Assembly (NCBI RefSeq): GCF_000814325.1
Contig: NZ_JPHF01000005.1
Location: 62,001 to 126,000 of the forward strand
Reading direction: 5' to 3'
Source of the DNA: Flavihumibacter sp. ZG627
Lineage (GTDB): Bacteria > Bacteroidota > Bacteroidia > Chitinophagales > Chitinophagaceae
Length of the DNA stretch: 64,000 nucleotides
How positions within the stretch are numbered: position 1 is the stretch's first letter; every line of letters starts with the position of its first letter. The notes under the pieces were generated by a model. It did not search any database, was not told the origin of the DNA, and saw only the letters and a list, made by a program, of their open reading frames with translations. Positions 44,822-52,540 of this stretch are shown here, piece by piece. The translations under genes and the position numbers were made by a program.

Positions 44822-46281
44822 TAACGGAACTTTAATCTATTCCTGACAAAATAATTATAAAGAACAACTCCAATAATACCAGAAGCTGCTCCTGCAACTA
44901 ATAATCTTATTATCAAACCAGAATCTGCAAACAGGATTGACACTACATAAAGTAAAGCCATTATTATCCCAAGCATTGAAACAAGATTGATGGAAATTTT
45001 CACTGGCATTTTCAAATGCAAATAATACCAATGGAAAATTATTCCTATAACTGAAGCCACAATAAAACCATTAGAGAGCCCAACAGCCCCCTGAAAGGAG
45101 AAAATATAAAGTACAACTGAACATAAAATAGCATTCACAAAAGATAACCTTGCCATAAGGTTCTGCTCATGAAGCACACTAAAAATAGTTCCGATATAAC
45201 ATAAGATAGCATACAATAAGGTATACCACACCTGTGATGCAATGACATCAGCTGAAGGCAGGTATTGTTTCCCATAAATCAATAATGCAATTTCGTTACT
45301 GAAAATGCTTATTACAAAAGCGCCCACCATACCCACACCCACAACCAGTACAAGCAATGAGGAAACACCTCCAATGAATGAACTCCTATCCTCGTTATAT
45401 TTCTTATTAATATTTGGGAATACTGCGGACATCATGGTAAGTACCAGCATCTGCAGTGGACTGGCAATTCTTAATGCAATATTCAGGAATCCAACTTCTT
45501 CCTTTGTTGAGTTCATTGCCAGGAAAGTATAAGGCACCCTGGTTGAGAAAACCGTGAATACTGCGAGTAAGAAAAAAGGAAATGCTTCTTTTAACAGTTC
45601 CATGAAACTGATCTCTTCATTTACTGCTGCAGCAGACAACATGGAATTGTTCCTTAAACGAAAAAACAGAAATGCTGATTTCAGTAATGCCAATAAAAAA
45701 GTTATTACTAATAATAATGTTACCGTTATATGTGTTTTAGGTATAAGCAGGACAATTAACACCCATAGAACGGCACTGGAAAGATTTACTACAGAGGAAA
45801 AACTCATCTTCTGCTGTCCGAAAACATATGCCTCAAGCGCATCCCAGGCAAGGAGTGAAAATATATAGCCAATGAGTATGAATAAAAGCAGCTCATCAAA
45901 TACCAACTCAGTACTTATTGCATTTAGAACGAAAATTATAACGCTGATAGGGATAAGCAATAAAGCCCTTATTAACATTACGTTCCGTACCAGCTTTATG
46001 CCATTATAATTTCTCGCTGAAACATAACGCGTTATAATAGTACGAAGCCCAAAACCAGCAAATACACTGTAGATTCCACTCAGCGTAATGAAGTAGCCAT
46101 ATTTTCCAAAATCGCCGGGTCCAAGGCTTCTTGCAATCTTAATACTGGAAAAAATAGTTAGGGCCTGTACAAGAACGTTACTGGCACTTAGCACAGAGAA
46201 ATTCTTGAAAACCTTATTCTTAAATAGTTTTCCGAGAACTCCTCTTAACCCTGCGGAGCTAATATTTTCAATATTCTGCAT
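44821..46281 (-). CDS. Oligosaccharide flippase (Wzx-like, MATE/MOP superfamily)
   Basis: A 486-residue membrane protein with twelve or more hydrophobic helices. The N-terminal region (SVLSASNVLVQALTIFSSIKIARSLGPGDFG) is the Wzx/polysaccharide biosynthesis signature. It should flip the undecaprenyl-linked repeat unit across the inner membrane. It is flanked by the Wzy-like polymerase gene (12 bp upstream) and the GT genes, the expected setting for a Wzx/Wzy-dependent pathway. Confidence 0.9.
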   Translation of the reverse strand: MQNIENISSAGLRGVLGKLFKNKVFKNFSVLSASNVLVQALTIFSSIKIARSLGPGDFGKYGYFITLSGIYSVFAGFGLRTIITRYVSARNYNGIKLVRNVMLIRALLLIPISVIIFVLNAISTELVFDELLLFILIGYIFSLLAWDALEAYVFGQQKMSFSSVVNLSSAVLWVLIVLLIPKTHITVTLLLVITFLLALLKSAFLFFRLRNNSMLSAAAVNEEISFMELLKEAFPFFLLAVFTVFSTRVPYTFLAMNSTKEEVGFLNIALRIASPLQMLVLTMMSAVFPNINKKYNEDRSSFIGGVSSLLVLVVGVGMVGAFVISIFSNEIALLIYGKQYLPSADVIASQVWYTLLYAILCYIGTIFSVLHEQNLMARLSFVNAILCSVVLYIFSFQGAVGLSNGFIVASVIGIIFHWYYLHLKMPVKISINLVSMLGIIMALLYVVSILFADSGLIIRLLVAGAASGIIGVVLYNYFVRNRLKFR

Positions 46282-46293
46282 TATTCCAGTACT

Positions 46294-47550
46294 CTAGCTT
46301 ATTTCTATTTTTTTCTCCCGGGAAAAATAGTTACAATAAAGCCCGAAGCTTATTGCAAACGTTGCAGTAACAAAATAAAATTGATTAAATGATTGTGTAA
46401 TCATAAACAAAATGATATTCCCAATTACCAGGATGGATAGTAGTAAACCCAGGATATCATTTGCACGAAAGCTTTGCTTGTACATTAACCATGCACTCCT
46501 TAATGCTATAAAGAAAAGATAAGCAAACAGAGTAACCCCCACTATTCCAGTTGTAATCAGCATATAGGTAAAGCCCACATCAGTCAGCTCTCCCATCTCA
46601 TAAATGGCAGGAAAATTATAATCCACACCAAACCATGGACTCCGTTGAAATATTTGCATACTCCTTTCAACTGTTCTTATTCTGGAACCCAGGTTTCCAT
46701 CCCTGTTTTGTATATCAAAAGTTAACTCACGTACCCTCTCGGTGAGACTTTGAGAAAGATCACTCAAAACAGGGAGGTCAATACTTGACAATAAAAATAC
46801 AAGCGTGAATACACTTAAGGCAGATACTGATAGAACCATGAGGATCCTGTTCTGTCTGTATCCGAAAATGAGCGCCATGATAAGAATAACAGAAATAATT
46901 GTTGCAATCCATTGTGAGCGTGCGTATCCAATAAATATTGCTATCAGAAATGCCAAAGCCAATAGCACATACTTCAGTTTAAACCGAACTACTAAAAGGT
47001 AAGTGACACTGAAAAGAAACATTATCAGTATTGTATAAAGTGTAGGTAGCATTACTCTTGCCATGAATGCATTAATCATCATTTGCTGACCTGCCCAGTG
47101 ACCGGTATTATAAAAACTTCCATAAGGAAATAAAGGCTCCAAGCCCCTTAAACTTTGTATAATAGCCAGTACAACACCTGAGATACAAAAGATATTCAGA
47201 TAATTAATAAATCGCGGAATATCTTCTTTCCTTATTAATAATGCAATAAAGTAAAAAAGCATATAAGGATACATCGATCGCATTGCCGCAAGACCGCTGG
47301 AAAGATTCACGATATTTTCAGTATTCAATACCAGAACAAGTGTATAAACTGATAAAATACTCCATGCCTGTATTACAGTACCAGGAAGTGCTCCCAATTT
47401 TTTATTATGCCATACGCACAAACCAAGCAATCCAATATTTAATGCATCGGCGAGATAAATATATGGGGAGGGACAAAAAAACACGCCTATGTTGATTGCT
47501 GTCAGTAACAATACGAGGTAAAAGACAATTTTCTGAAGCGATTGCACCAT
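46294..47550 (-). CDS. O-antigen polymerase/ligase family protein (Wzy-like)
   Basis: A 418-residue membrane protein with about eleven helices and a large periplasmic loop (residues about 245-310) containing RVRELTFDIQNRDGNLGSR. The Wzy_C-type segment LGSRIRTVERSMQIFQRSPWFGVD is typical of the O-antigen ligase superfamily. In this operon a polymerase that joins repeat units is the likely role. The family has low sequence conservation, so ligase cannot be excluded. Confidence 0.85.
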   Translation of the reverse strand: MVQSLQKIVFYLVLLLTAINIGVFFCPSPYIYLADALNIGLLGLCVWHNKKLGALPGTVIQAWSILSVYTLVLVLNTENIVNLSSGLAAMRSMYPYMLFYFIALLIRKEDIPRFINYLNIFCISGVVLAIIQSLRGLEPLFPYGSFYNTGHWAGQQMMINAFMARVMLPTLYTILIMFLFSVTYLLVVRFKLKYVLLALAFLIAIFIGYARSQWIATIISVILIMALIFGYRQNRILMVLSVSALSVFTLVFLLSSIDLPVLSDLSQSLTERVRELTFDIQNRDGNLGSRIRTVERSMQIFQRSPWFGVDYNFPAIYEMGELTDVGFTYMLITTGIVGVTLFAYLFFIALRSAWLMYKQSFRANDILGLLLSILVIGNIILFMITQSFNQFYFVTATFAISFGLYCNYFSREKKIEIS

Positions 47551-47555
47551 AGCTT

Positions 47556-48476
47556 TCAGGCCCTAAACATTAATTTCAACATTCCTTTAAAACCAAATCC
47601 AAAATGATTCCTGTTCCGGATATAAAATAAAATGCCCCGGAGAGATCCTTTCGTTCTGAACAATCTCGATAAAAGATACTGCTCAGAATGAAGGGTCCGA
47701 AGGGGCAATTGCCGGATGATCTGGTTTTTAATAAACTGATGTTCTCCGCTTAAATCATCCAGGCCTTCAACAAAATTATGGCACCATTCCTGAAACAGTT
47801 TAACTGCTTCTAGTCTGTGCTTAAAATTTCCTGCATTGGAAATATTGATCTCACTCCATCTCCAGTAAACCAGGGCCTTGCTGGAAGCGACTACTCCCTT
47901 CGATTTAGAAAGAAGGAACCAGGTGGCATCATCAGAGGCCCAGGCCATGGGGAAGTCCACAAACCCACCTATGGCTTTTAGGGCTGATAGGCGAAAAACA
48001 AAATTCTGCGCAAACAAGTCTCTTTTACCACTTACACGATGCCAGATAAAATCATAAACATCTTCCCACTCGGGCGATGAGGTGGTCATACGCAACAGTG
48101 CACCATTTTTATCTATAACCGCTGGTCGGGCATAAAAAAGATCATGAGCCTGATATTTTGCTATAAGGAGGGAAATTTCCTCCAGAAACCTTTGATGCAA
48201 AATATCATCATCTGAGAAAATGATCCCATATTCCCTGTTTGCAAACTCAATGCAGCGATTCCATGCATAAACAAGATTTTTGCTTCCCAGATTAAACTCA
48301 TTCTCAAAATAGGAAATCCTATTGTCTGAATAAGTGGCTACCAGGCCGGCAATATCTTCCGGGGATCGGTCATTAACAATGATAAGTTCAAAATCAGGGA
48401 AGCTTTGAGCCAGCACGCTATCAATAGCTTCACGAAGATAGGTGAGCTTGAATGCCGGAAGCAGTACTGAAAACAT
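47556..48476 (-). CDS. Glycosyltransferase, GT2 family
   Basis: A 306-residue GT-A enzyme. The nucleotide-binding start FSVLLPAFKLTYLREAIDSV is followed by LIIVNDRSPED and the metal-binding FSDDDILH (D-x-D region). The frame continues upstream to a TTG at 48515, but ATG 48476 puts the start where GT2 enzymes begin. The C-terminal 80 residues are family-specific. It follows the NusG-like gene by 31 bp. Confidence 0.88.
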   Translation of the reverse strand: MFSVLLPAFKLTYLREAIDSVLAQSFPDFELIIVNDRSPEDIAGLVATYSDNRISYFENEFNLGSKNLVYAWNRCIEFANREYGIIFSDDDILHQRFLEEISLLIAKYQAHDLFYARPAVIDKNGALLRMTTSSPEWEDVYDFIWHRVSGKRDLFAQNFVFRLSALKAIGGFVDFPMAWASDDATWFLLSKSKGVVASSKALVYWRWSEINISNAGNFKHRLEAVKLFQEWCHNFVEGLDDLSGEHQFIKNQIIRQLPLRTLHSEQYLLSRLFRTKGSLRGILFYIRNRNHFGFGFKGMLKLMFRA

Positions 48477-48507
48477 TAATGGTAATTTTGATTGAAATAA
48501 ATGACTA

Positions 48508-49041
48508 TCAGACAATCCTAATCACGTTCTCAGACGATTTGCTTCTGATCATTTGTTCAATATCATTTACCAGATTTTTAAGTGGATCTATTATAAGCAG
48601 GCAAAAACCCAGGCGATGAATAGATATCTTATAAACATTATCCACTTCAATGTCAATTTCCTGGTTCATTAGAAATGGACCATATGAAAATTCAGCATTA
48701 TCGGATTTTACAGTACATTTTTCAACAATGAGGGGTACAGTCTTTTGAAACAATAACCTGAGAATAGAGATCTCGCTTTCAGTAATGATTGCCCTCTCCT
48801 TCAGATAATACATAGGATGTATGGCACCTGAATTCCTCAGTTCCTTATCCGATGGATAGTTATTGCCTGCTATAAACAACAACTGATAAAAATCCTTTTC
48901 CACGTTTCCACGGATGAAGTGCTTGTTGTTATTCCTGGTTGCAATCAGGTATGGGCTGAATATGTCATAACCATACCTTTCAAGATTCCTGGATACAGAC
49001 TTTAACTGATCACGTTCACATTTCGTAACAAACCAATTCAT
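48508..49041 (-). CDS. NusG/UpxY-like transcription antiterminator
   Basis: A 177-residue divergent NusG paralogue. The NGN domain opens WFVTKCERDQLKSVSRNLER-YG and has the aromatic/proline pattern YDIFSPYLIATRNN and DFYQLLFIAG. The C-terminal third (FSYGPFLMNQEIDIEVDNVYKISIHRLGFCLLI) follows the KOW-like pattern of UpxY proteins. Specialised NusG proteins in Bacteroidota capsule loci prevent premature termination of their own operon. Unusually it is the third gene, 131 bp after the Wzc-like gene, and not the first. Identity with known UpxY proteins appears low, hence moderate confidence. Confidence 0.65.
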   Translation of the reverse strand: MNWFVTKCERDQLKSVSRNLERYGYDIFSPYLIATRNNNKHFIRGNVEKDFYQLLFIAGNNYPSDKELRNSGAIHPMYYLKERAIITESEISILRLLFQKTVPLIVEKCTVKSDNAEFSYGPFLMNQEIDIEVDNVYKISIHRLGFCLLIIDPLKNLVNDIEQMIRSKSSENVIRIV

Positions 49042-49172
49042 AAATATTCAAAATTATTCCAGTCTACACAAAAGCTTCGCCACTTCAGTCACATTAGGGT
49101 ACTAAAGAGGTCAATTATAAAACGACATTTAATCGTATATATTACTAATAAATAGGATTTTTACTATAAGAC

Positions 49173-51470
49173 TTACGTAGTAGTATAGTAATATCCATAT
49201 CCGAATTCTTCTCCCCAGGCGCCCATTCCTCTCTTTGGCACTGCATTAAAAATAATCTTTGCGCCAAAGGGCAAAAGCGGCTGATTCCTGCCGATATAAT
49301 GGGCTGCCTGTGCCTTTGGGGTATGCCCCTGTTTCAATACAAAAACGGTATTTGAAAAATGCTTGCTAAGCAAAACCATATTTGTATCATTTTCAAGCGG
49401 GGCGGTTACACCAATAATATTATCGAAACGGGTTTCTAGTTCTTTAAGAAGCATGGGGATCAATTCTTCAACCAACAATTCATCACTTTCAAAAACACGA
49501 CTACCGGCGGGAAGCACATAGTACTCTCCACCATGATCCACCCTGTGAACTAACTCTTCCATTGTTGCCTTCTTATTCAAAAAGTCAGCCAGCCCCTTCC
49601 TGCCAGACATATTGAATTCATTGGTCAGCTTTTGATTTACTGTATCAAAATCTATTAAGAGTACTTTTTTGCCAATTGCTCCTAGGCTTGAAGCGAGTTT
49701 CTTCGCAAGGAACGATTTACCATCCCCTCTAACGGCTGAAGTTATCAGCAGCGACCTGTCTGCTTTAATATCACTCAGGAAAAACTGATTGCGTAGTAAC
49801 CTGACCTGCTCCTCAACCACTTGCCCAACCCGTGAATTATTTTTACCTTTAACCCCTCCCGGATGTTTCCACAACTCTCCTGCCACAGCATAATCAGAAA
49901 TGGTTTCAATATCCTTACGGAAAAGCATCTTCGAAGAGATATCTTCCTTAAAAAATACAAATCCAATGAAAGCAATTATTCCCAGTAAAGAGAAAATGAC
50001 CATCAGCAAAAGCCGGTTTGGACTAACAGGGGCAAGCGATGACCTTGCATAATCAATAACCCTTGTATTGCCTACTGTGGTAGAATAGGAAAGTGCTGCT
50101 TCTTCTCTCCGCTGTAGCAGATAGGAATAAATCTGGTTCTTTATAGATTGCTGACGGCTAATCTCCAGCAACTGTTTTTCTTTTTGCGGAATTGAATTTA
50201 ACAGGGAAGAATATTTACTTGAAGCTGTACTGAGATTTGATTTTGCAATAGCAAGATTCACCTTCTGGTTCTTCACCGCATCAAGAATGGAAGGTCTGAT
50301 CTGTTTTATCTGGTCTTTGACCGCAAGTAGCACGGGACTATTCTCACCAGTTGTGTGCTTAAGTTTCTCGAACTGAAGCTGGGCATCGTTTAATCTACCC
50401 ATCAATTGTGTAAGGGCAGGATCATTTACTCCAATGGTGGAAGGCATTATATTGCTTGCATTCGATCCATCAGCAACATAGTTTTCAATTTCATCCAGTA
50501 CAGACATTTTAATATTTATATCCTGCAACTGCCTGTCATACATTCCGATGGCATCAAGATACTGTCTTCCCTGCTGGCTGATATCAATTACTCCTGATCG
50601 GGTCCTGAATTTCTGAATAGCATTTTCAACTGAATCTAATTGACCAACAACAAAGTCGAGCCGGCCTTCAACAGATGCAAGGGTATTAAGCGCTGCCTGG
50701 TTTTTATCATCAACTTCAGCCTGCAGATATACCTTTATTAATCCATTCAAAATATCTTCACCCTTCCTCGGGTCAGGATCCTTCATATTAAGATGAACTA
50801 CAGTAGCAAGTTTATTAATAGCTGCCACTTTGAGGCCGGCCAATAAACCATTCTCCACTACTTTAGGATCCACCAGTGTAAAGTAAAATTTCTTGTTCTT
50901 CCATTGAAGATCGGCACTGTCGCGGATGGCACTGTAGAAATAAGCATTGCCCCATTCTGTTTGCACCCACTGGTTTACAGGATATTGCTTTTCATTGATC
51001 GTAACAATAGTTGCATTCTCATTTATAATAAATGGTATAGGGCTTCCTTCTGTAGATTTCAAAACCTCTTTAAGTTTCATCTTCACCGGCACGGTCGCAT
51101 AGGCGGATTTCAATTTACCTTCACCATTTTCATAATAAGTACAATAGAGCCCAAGATCTTCCACTACTTTCCGCATGAGGGTATGCGATTGAAGTACTTC
51201 GATTTCATTCTCAACGATCTTATTCATTTCGAAAAAATCAATACTCTCCACCATCTTCGACTCACTGATCCCTTTCTTTTCATCCTTTATAAGAATTGAA
51301 GAAGAAATCTGGTAAACAGGCGTGAGGCTCCGTGCATAAAGATTTGCCAATAACAGAGCCACTCCCACCAAAAGAAATAACAGGGGCCAGTAAGGAAGAA
51401 ATTTCCTCTTTATTATGGTAATGATATTCGATCCGGATTCTCTTGGGTCGTATGAAAAGTCATTTGACAT
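49173..51470 (-). CDS. Wzc-like polysaccharide copolymerase with degenerate ATPase domain
   Basis: A 765-residue protein: membrane helix 1 (about 27-45), a Wzz-like periplasmic region with coiled coils (to about 480), membrane helix 2 (about 487-507), and a cytoplasmic P-loop domain. Walker A GDGKS is intact (Lys585) and Walker A' reads LLIDFD. At the Walker B position the usual IIIDTPP is replaced by IIGVTAP, so the key Asp is Val688. The tail has a small tyrosine cluster (YGYYYTTT). It should control chain length and export with the Wza-like protein, but kinase activity is doubtful. I chose ATG 51470; an in-frame TTG at 51515 would overlap the upstream gene. Confidence 0.88.
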   Translation of the reverse strand: MSNDFSYDPRESGSNIITIIKRKFLPYWPLLFLLVGVALLLANLYARSLTPVYQISSSILIKDEKKGISESKMVESIDFFEMNKIVENEIEVLQSHTLMRKVVEDLGLYCTYYENGEGKLKSAYATVPVKMKLKEVLKSTEGSPIPFIINENATIVTINEKQYPVNQWVQTEWGNAYFYSAIRDSADLQWKNKKFYFTLVDPKVVENGLLAGLKVAAINKLATVVHLNMKDPDPRKGEDILNGLIKVYLQAEVDDKNQAALNTLASVEGRLDFVVGQLDSVENAIQKFRTRSGVIDISQQGRQYLDAIGMYDRQLQDINIKMSVLDEIENYVADGSNASNIMPSTIGVNDPALTQLMGRLNDAQLQFEKLKHTTGENSPVLLAVKDQIKQIRPSILDAVKNQKVNLAIAKSNLSTASSKYSSLLNSIPQKEKQLLEISRQQSIKNQIYSYLLQRREEAALSYSTTVGNTRVIDYARSSLAPVSPNRLLLMVIFSLLGIIAFIGFVFFKEDISSKMLFRKDIETISDYAVAGELWKHPGGVKGKNNSRVGQVVEEQVRLLRNQFFLSDIKADRSLLITSAVRGDGKSFLAKKLASSLGAIGKKVLLIDFDTVNQKLTNEFNMSGRKGLADFLNKKATMEELVHRVDHGGEYYVLPAGSRVFESDELLVEELIPMLLKELETRFDNIIGVTAPLENDTNMVLLSKHFSNTVFVLKQGHTPKAQAAHYIGRNQPLLPFGAKIIFNAVPKRGMGAWGEEFGYGYYYTTT

Positions 51471-51498
51471 TGTAGGTATACAGCTTAAAGTTGATGTC

Positions 51499-52296
51499 TT
51501 AACGATAACGGTCAATGATAATTGCGAGGAAGGCCAGTCCGCTGAGCACTGTAGGTAGTAATTGATTTAGCCTGCTGGTATTCTGAAGCTTCACGCTATT
51601 TGATTCTACATAAATCACATCATTTGCTCTCAGATAATAATATGGCGACTCAAGTAATTCTTTTTTATTCAGGTTTAATCTTCTTGTGATCTTTTCGTCA
51701 CCTTCCTCCCGAATGAGAAGTACATTATCTCTTTTAGCATAAAGCGTCATGTCACCTGCCATACCCAATGCTTCCATTAAGGTGATCTTTTCGTTGGGAA
51801 CATTTATGATTTTGGGGCTGGCTACTTCACCAAGAACGGTCACCCTGAAGTTAAGGATCCGAACCGTGATAATAGGATCGAGCATCAGCTTGGCTGAAAT
51901 AAGTTTATCGCGAATCAACTCGGAAACCTGCTTCTTATTGAGGCCCTCCACCTTTACATTACCGATCATCGGAAAACTGATCATACCATCATTATCAACC
52001 AGGTATCCCGCGCCATGTGTTGGATTCTCATTAACGAGGCCGGGAACTACCGCTATATTGGGTGCATTGAAAATCTGGTTCTCTTCAATATTGATACTGC
52101 TAACATTAATGCTAAGTATATCAGCTTTGCGTATAACATGCGCAGAAACCAGCTCCTGGCGGGGAAAGGTCTCATCACCCAGCTTATTAAAATACCTGGC
52201 TTTTTCCGGACTCGCGCACGAAACTGTCAAAACAACCAGGCTCAAAACAAATAAATTTCTAACACCAAAAACTGTATAGGGCATACGCAACTTCAT
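51499..52296 (-). CDS. Wza-like polysaccharide export lipoprotein
   Basis: A 265-residue outer-membrane lipoprotein (lipobox ending VSC, Cys27). It carries a poly-export domain (RKADILSINVSSINIEE onward), and SLBB-like segments (ITVRILNFRVTVLGEVASP; KITLMEALGMAGD). A C-terminal hydrophobic segment (residues about 245-260) may form the outer-membrane helix. It is the first gene of the operon and would build the export channel matched to the Wzc-like protein that follows after 28 bp. Confidence 0.92.
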   Translation of the reverse strand: MKLRMPYTVFGVRNLFVLSLVVLTVSCASPEKARYFNKLGDETFPRQELVSAHVIRKADILSINVSSINIEENQIFNAPNIAVVPGLVNENPTHGAGYLVDNDGMISFPMIGNVKVEGLNKKQVSELIRDKLISAKLMLDPIITVRILNFRVTVLGEVASPKIINVPNEKITLMEALGMAGDMTLYAKRDNVLLIREEGDEKITRRLNLNKKELLESPYYYLRANDVIYVESNSVKLQNTSRLNQLLPTVLSGLAFLAIIIDRYR

Positions 52297-52540
52297 TATC
52301 TGCTAATATTAAAAAAAATACTGGTACGGCCTTATTTATTTATATAGCTAACAATACAGTAAAAAACCGAAAATTAATTGATTATCAAGCTTATTCAAAC
52401 GGAATAAATATAGAATCTATTGCTTTTACCATAAAAATCATTGAATCTGGGTATTGCCAATTCCAACTCTGATACGAAAATGCTTCATTTGGCGTTAATA
52501 CCAATAGAATTTAATCCGAATCCCTGTAAAAACCTTGTTT
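52297..52540. promoter_or_regulatory. Divergent control region between the polysaccharide operon and the lyase gene
   Basis: The 244-bp region is AT-rich and holds no gene. It must contain the promoters of the 18-gene operon (minus) and of the first lyase-like gene (plus). No exact TAnnTTTG box was found; TATATTTA (minus, near 52404-52411) is one base off. A short palindrome ATAGAATCTAT lies at 52409-52419 and could be an operator half-site. Confidence 0.4.

Noticed and set aside
51749-52279. A 176-codon plus-strand frame opposite the Wza-like gene
   Set aside because: Antisense shadow; the minus-strand reading has a lipobox and export domains.
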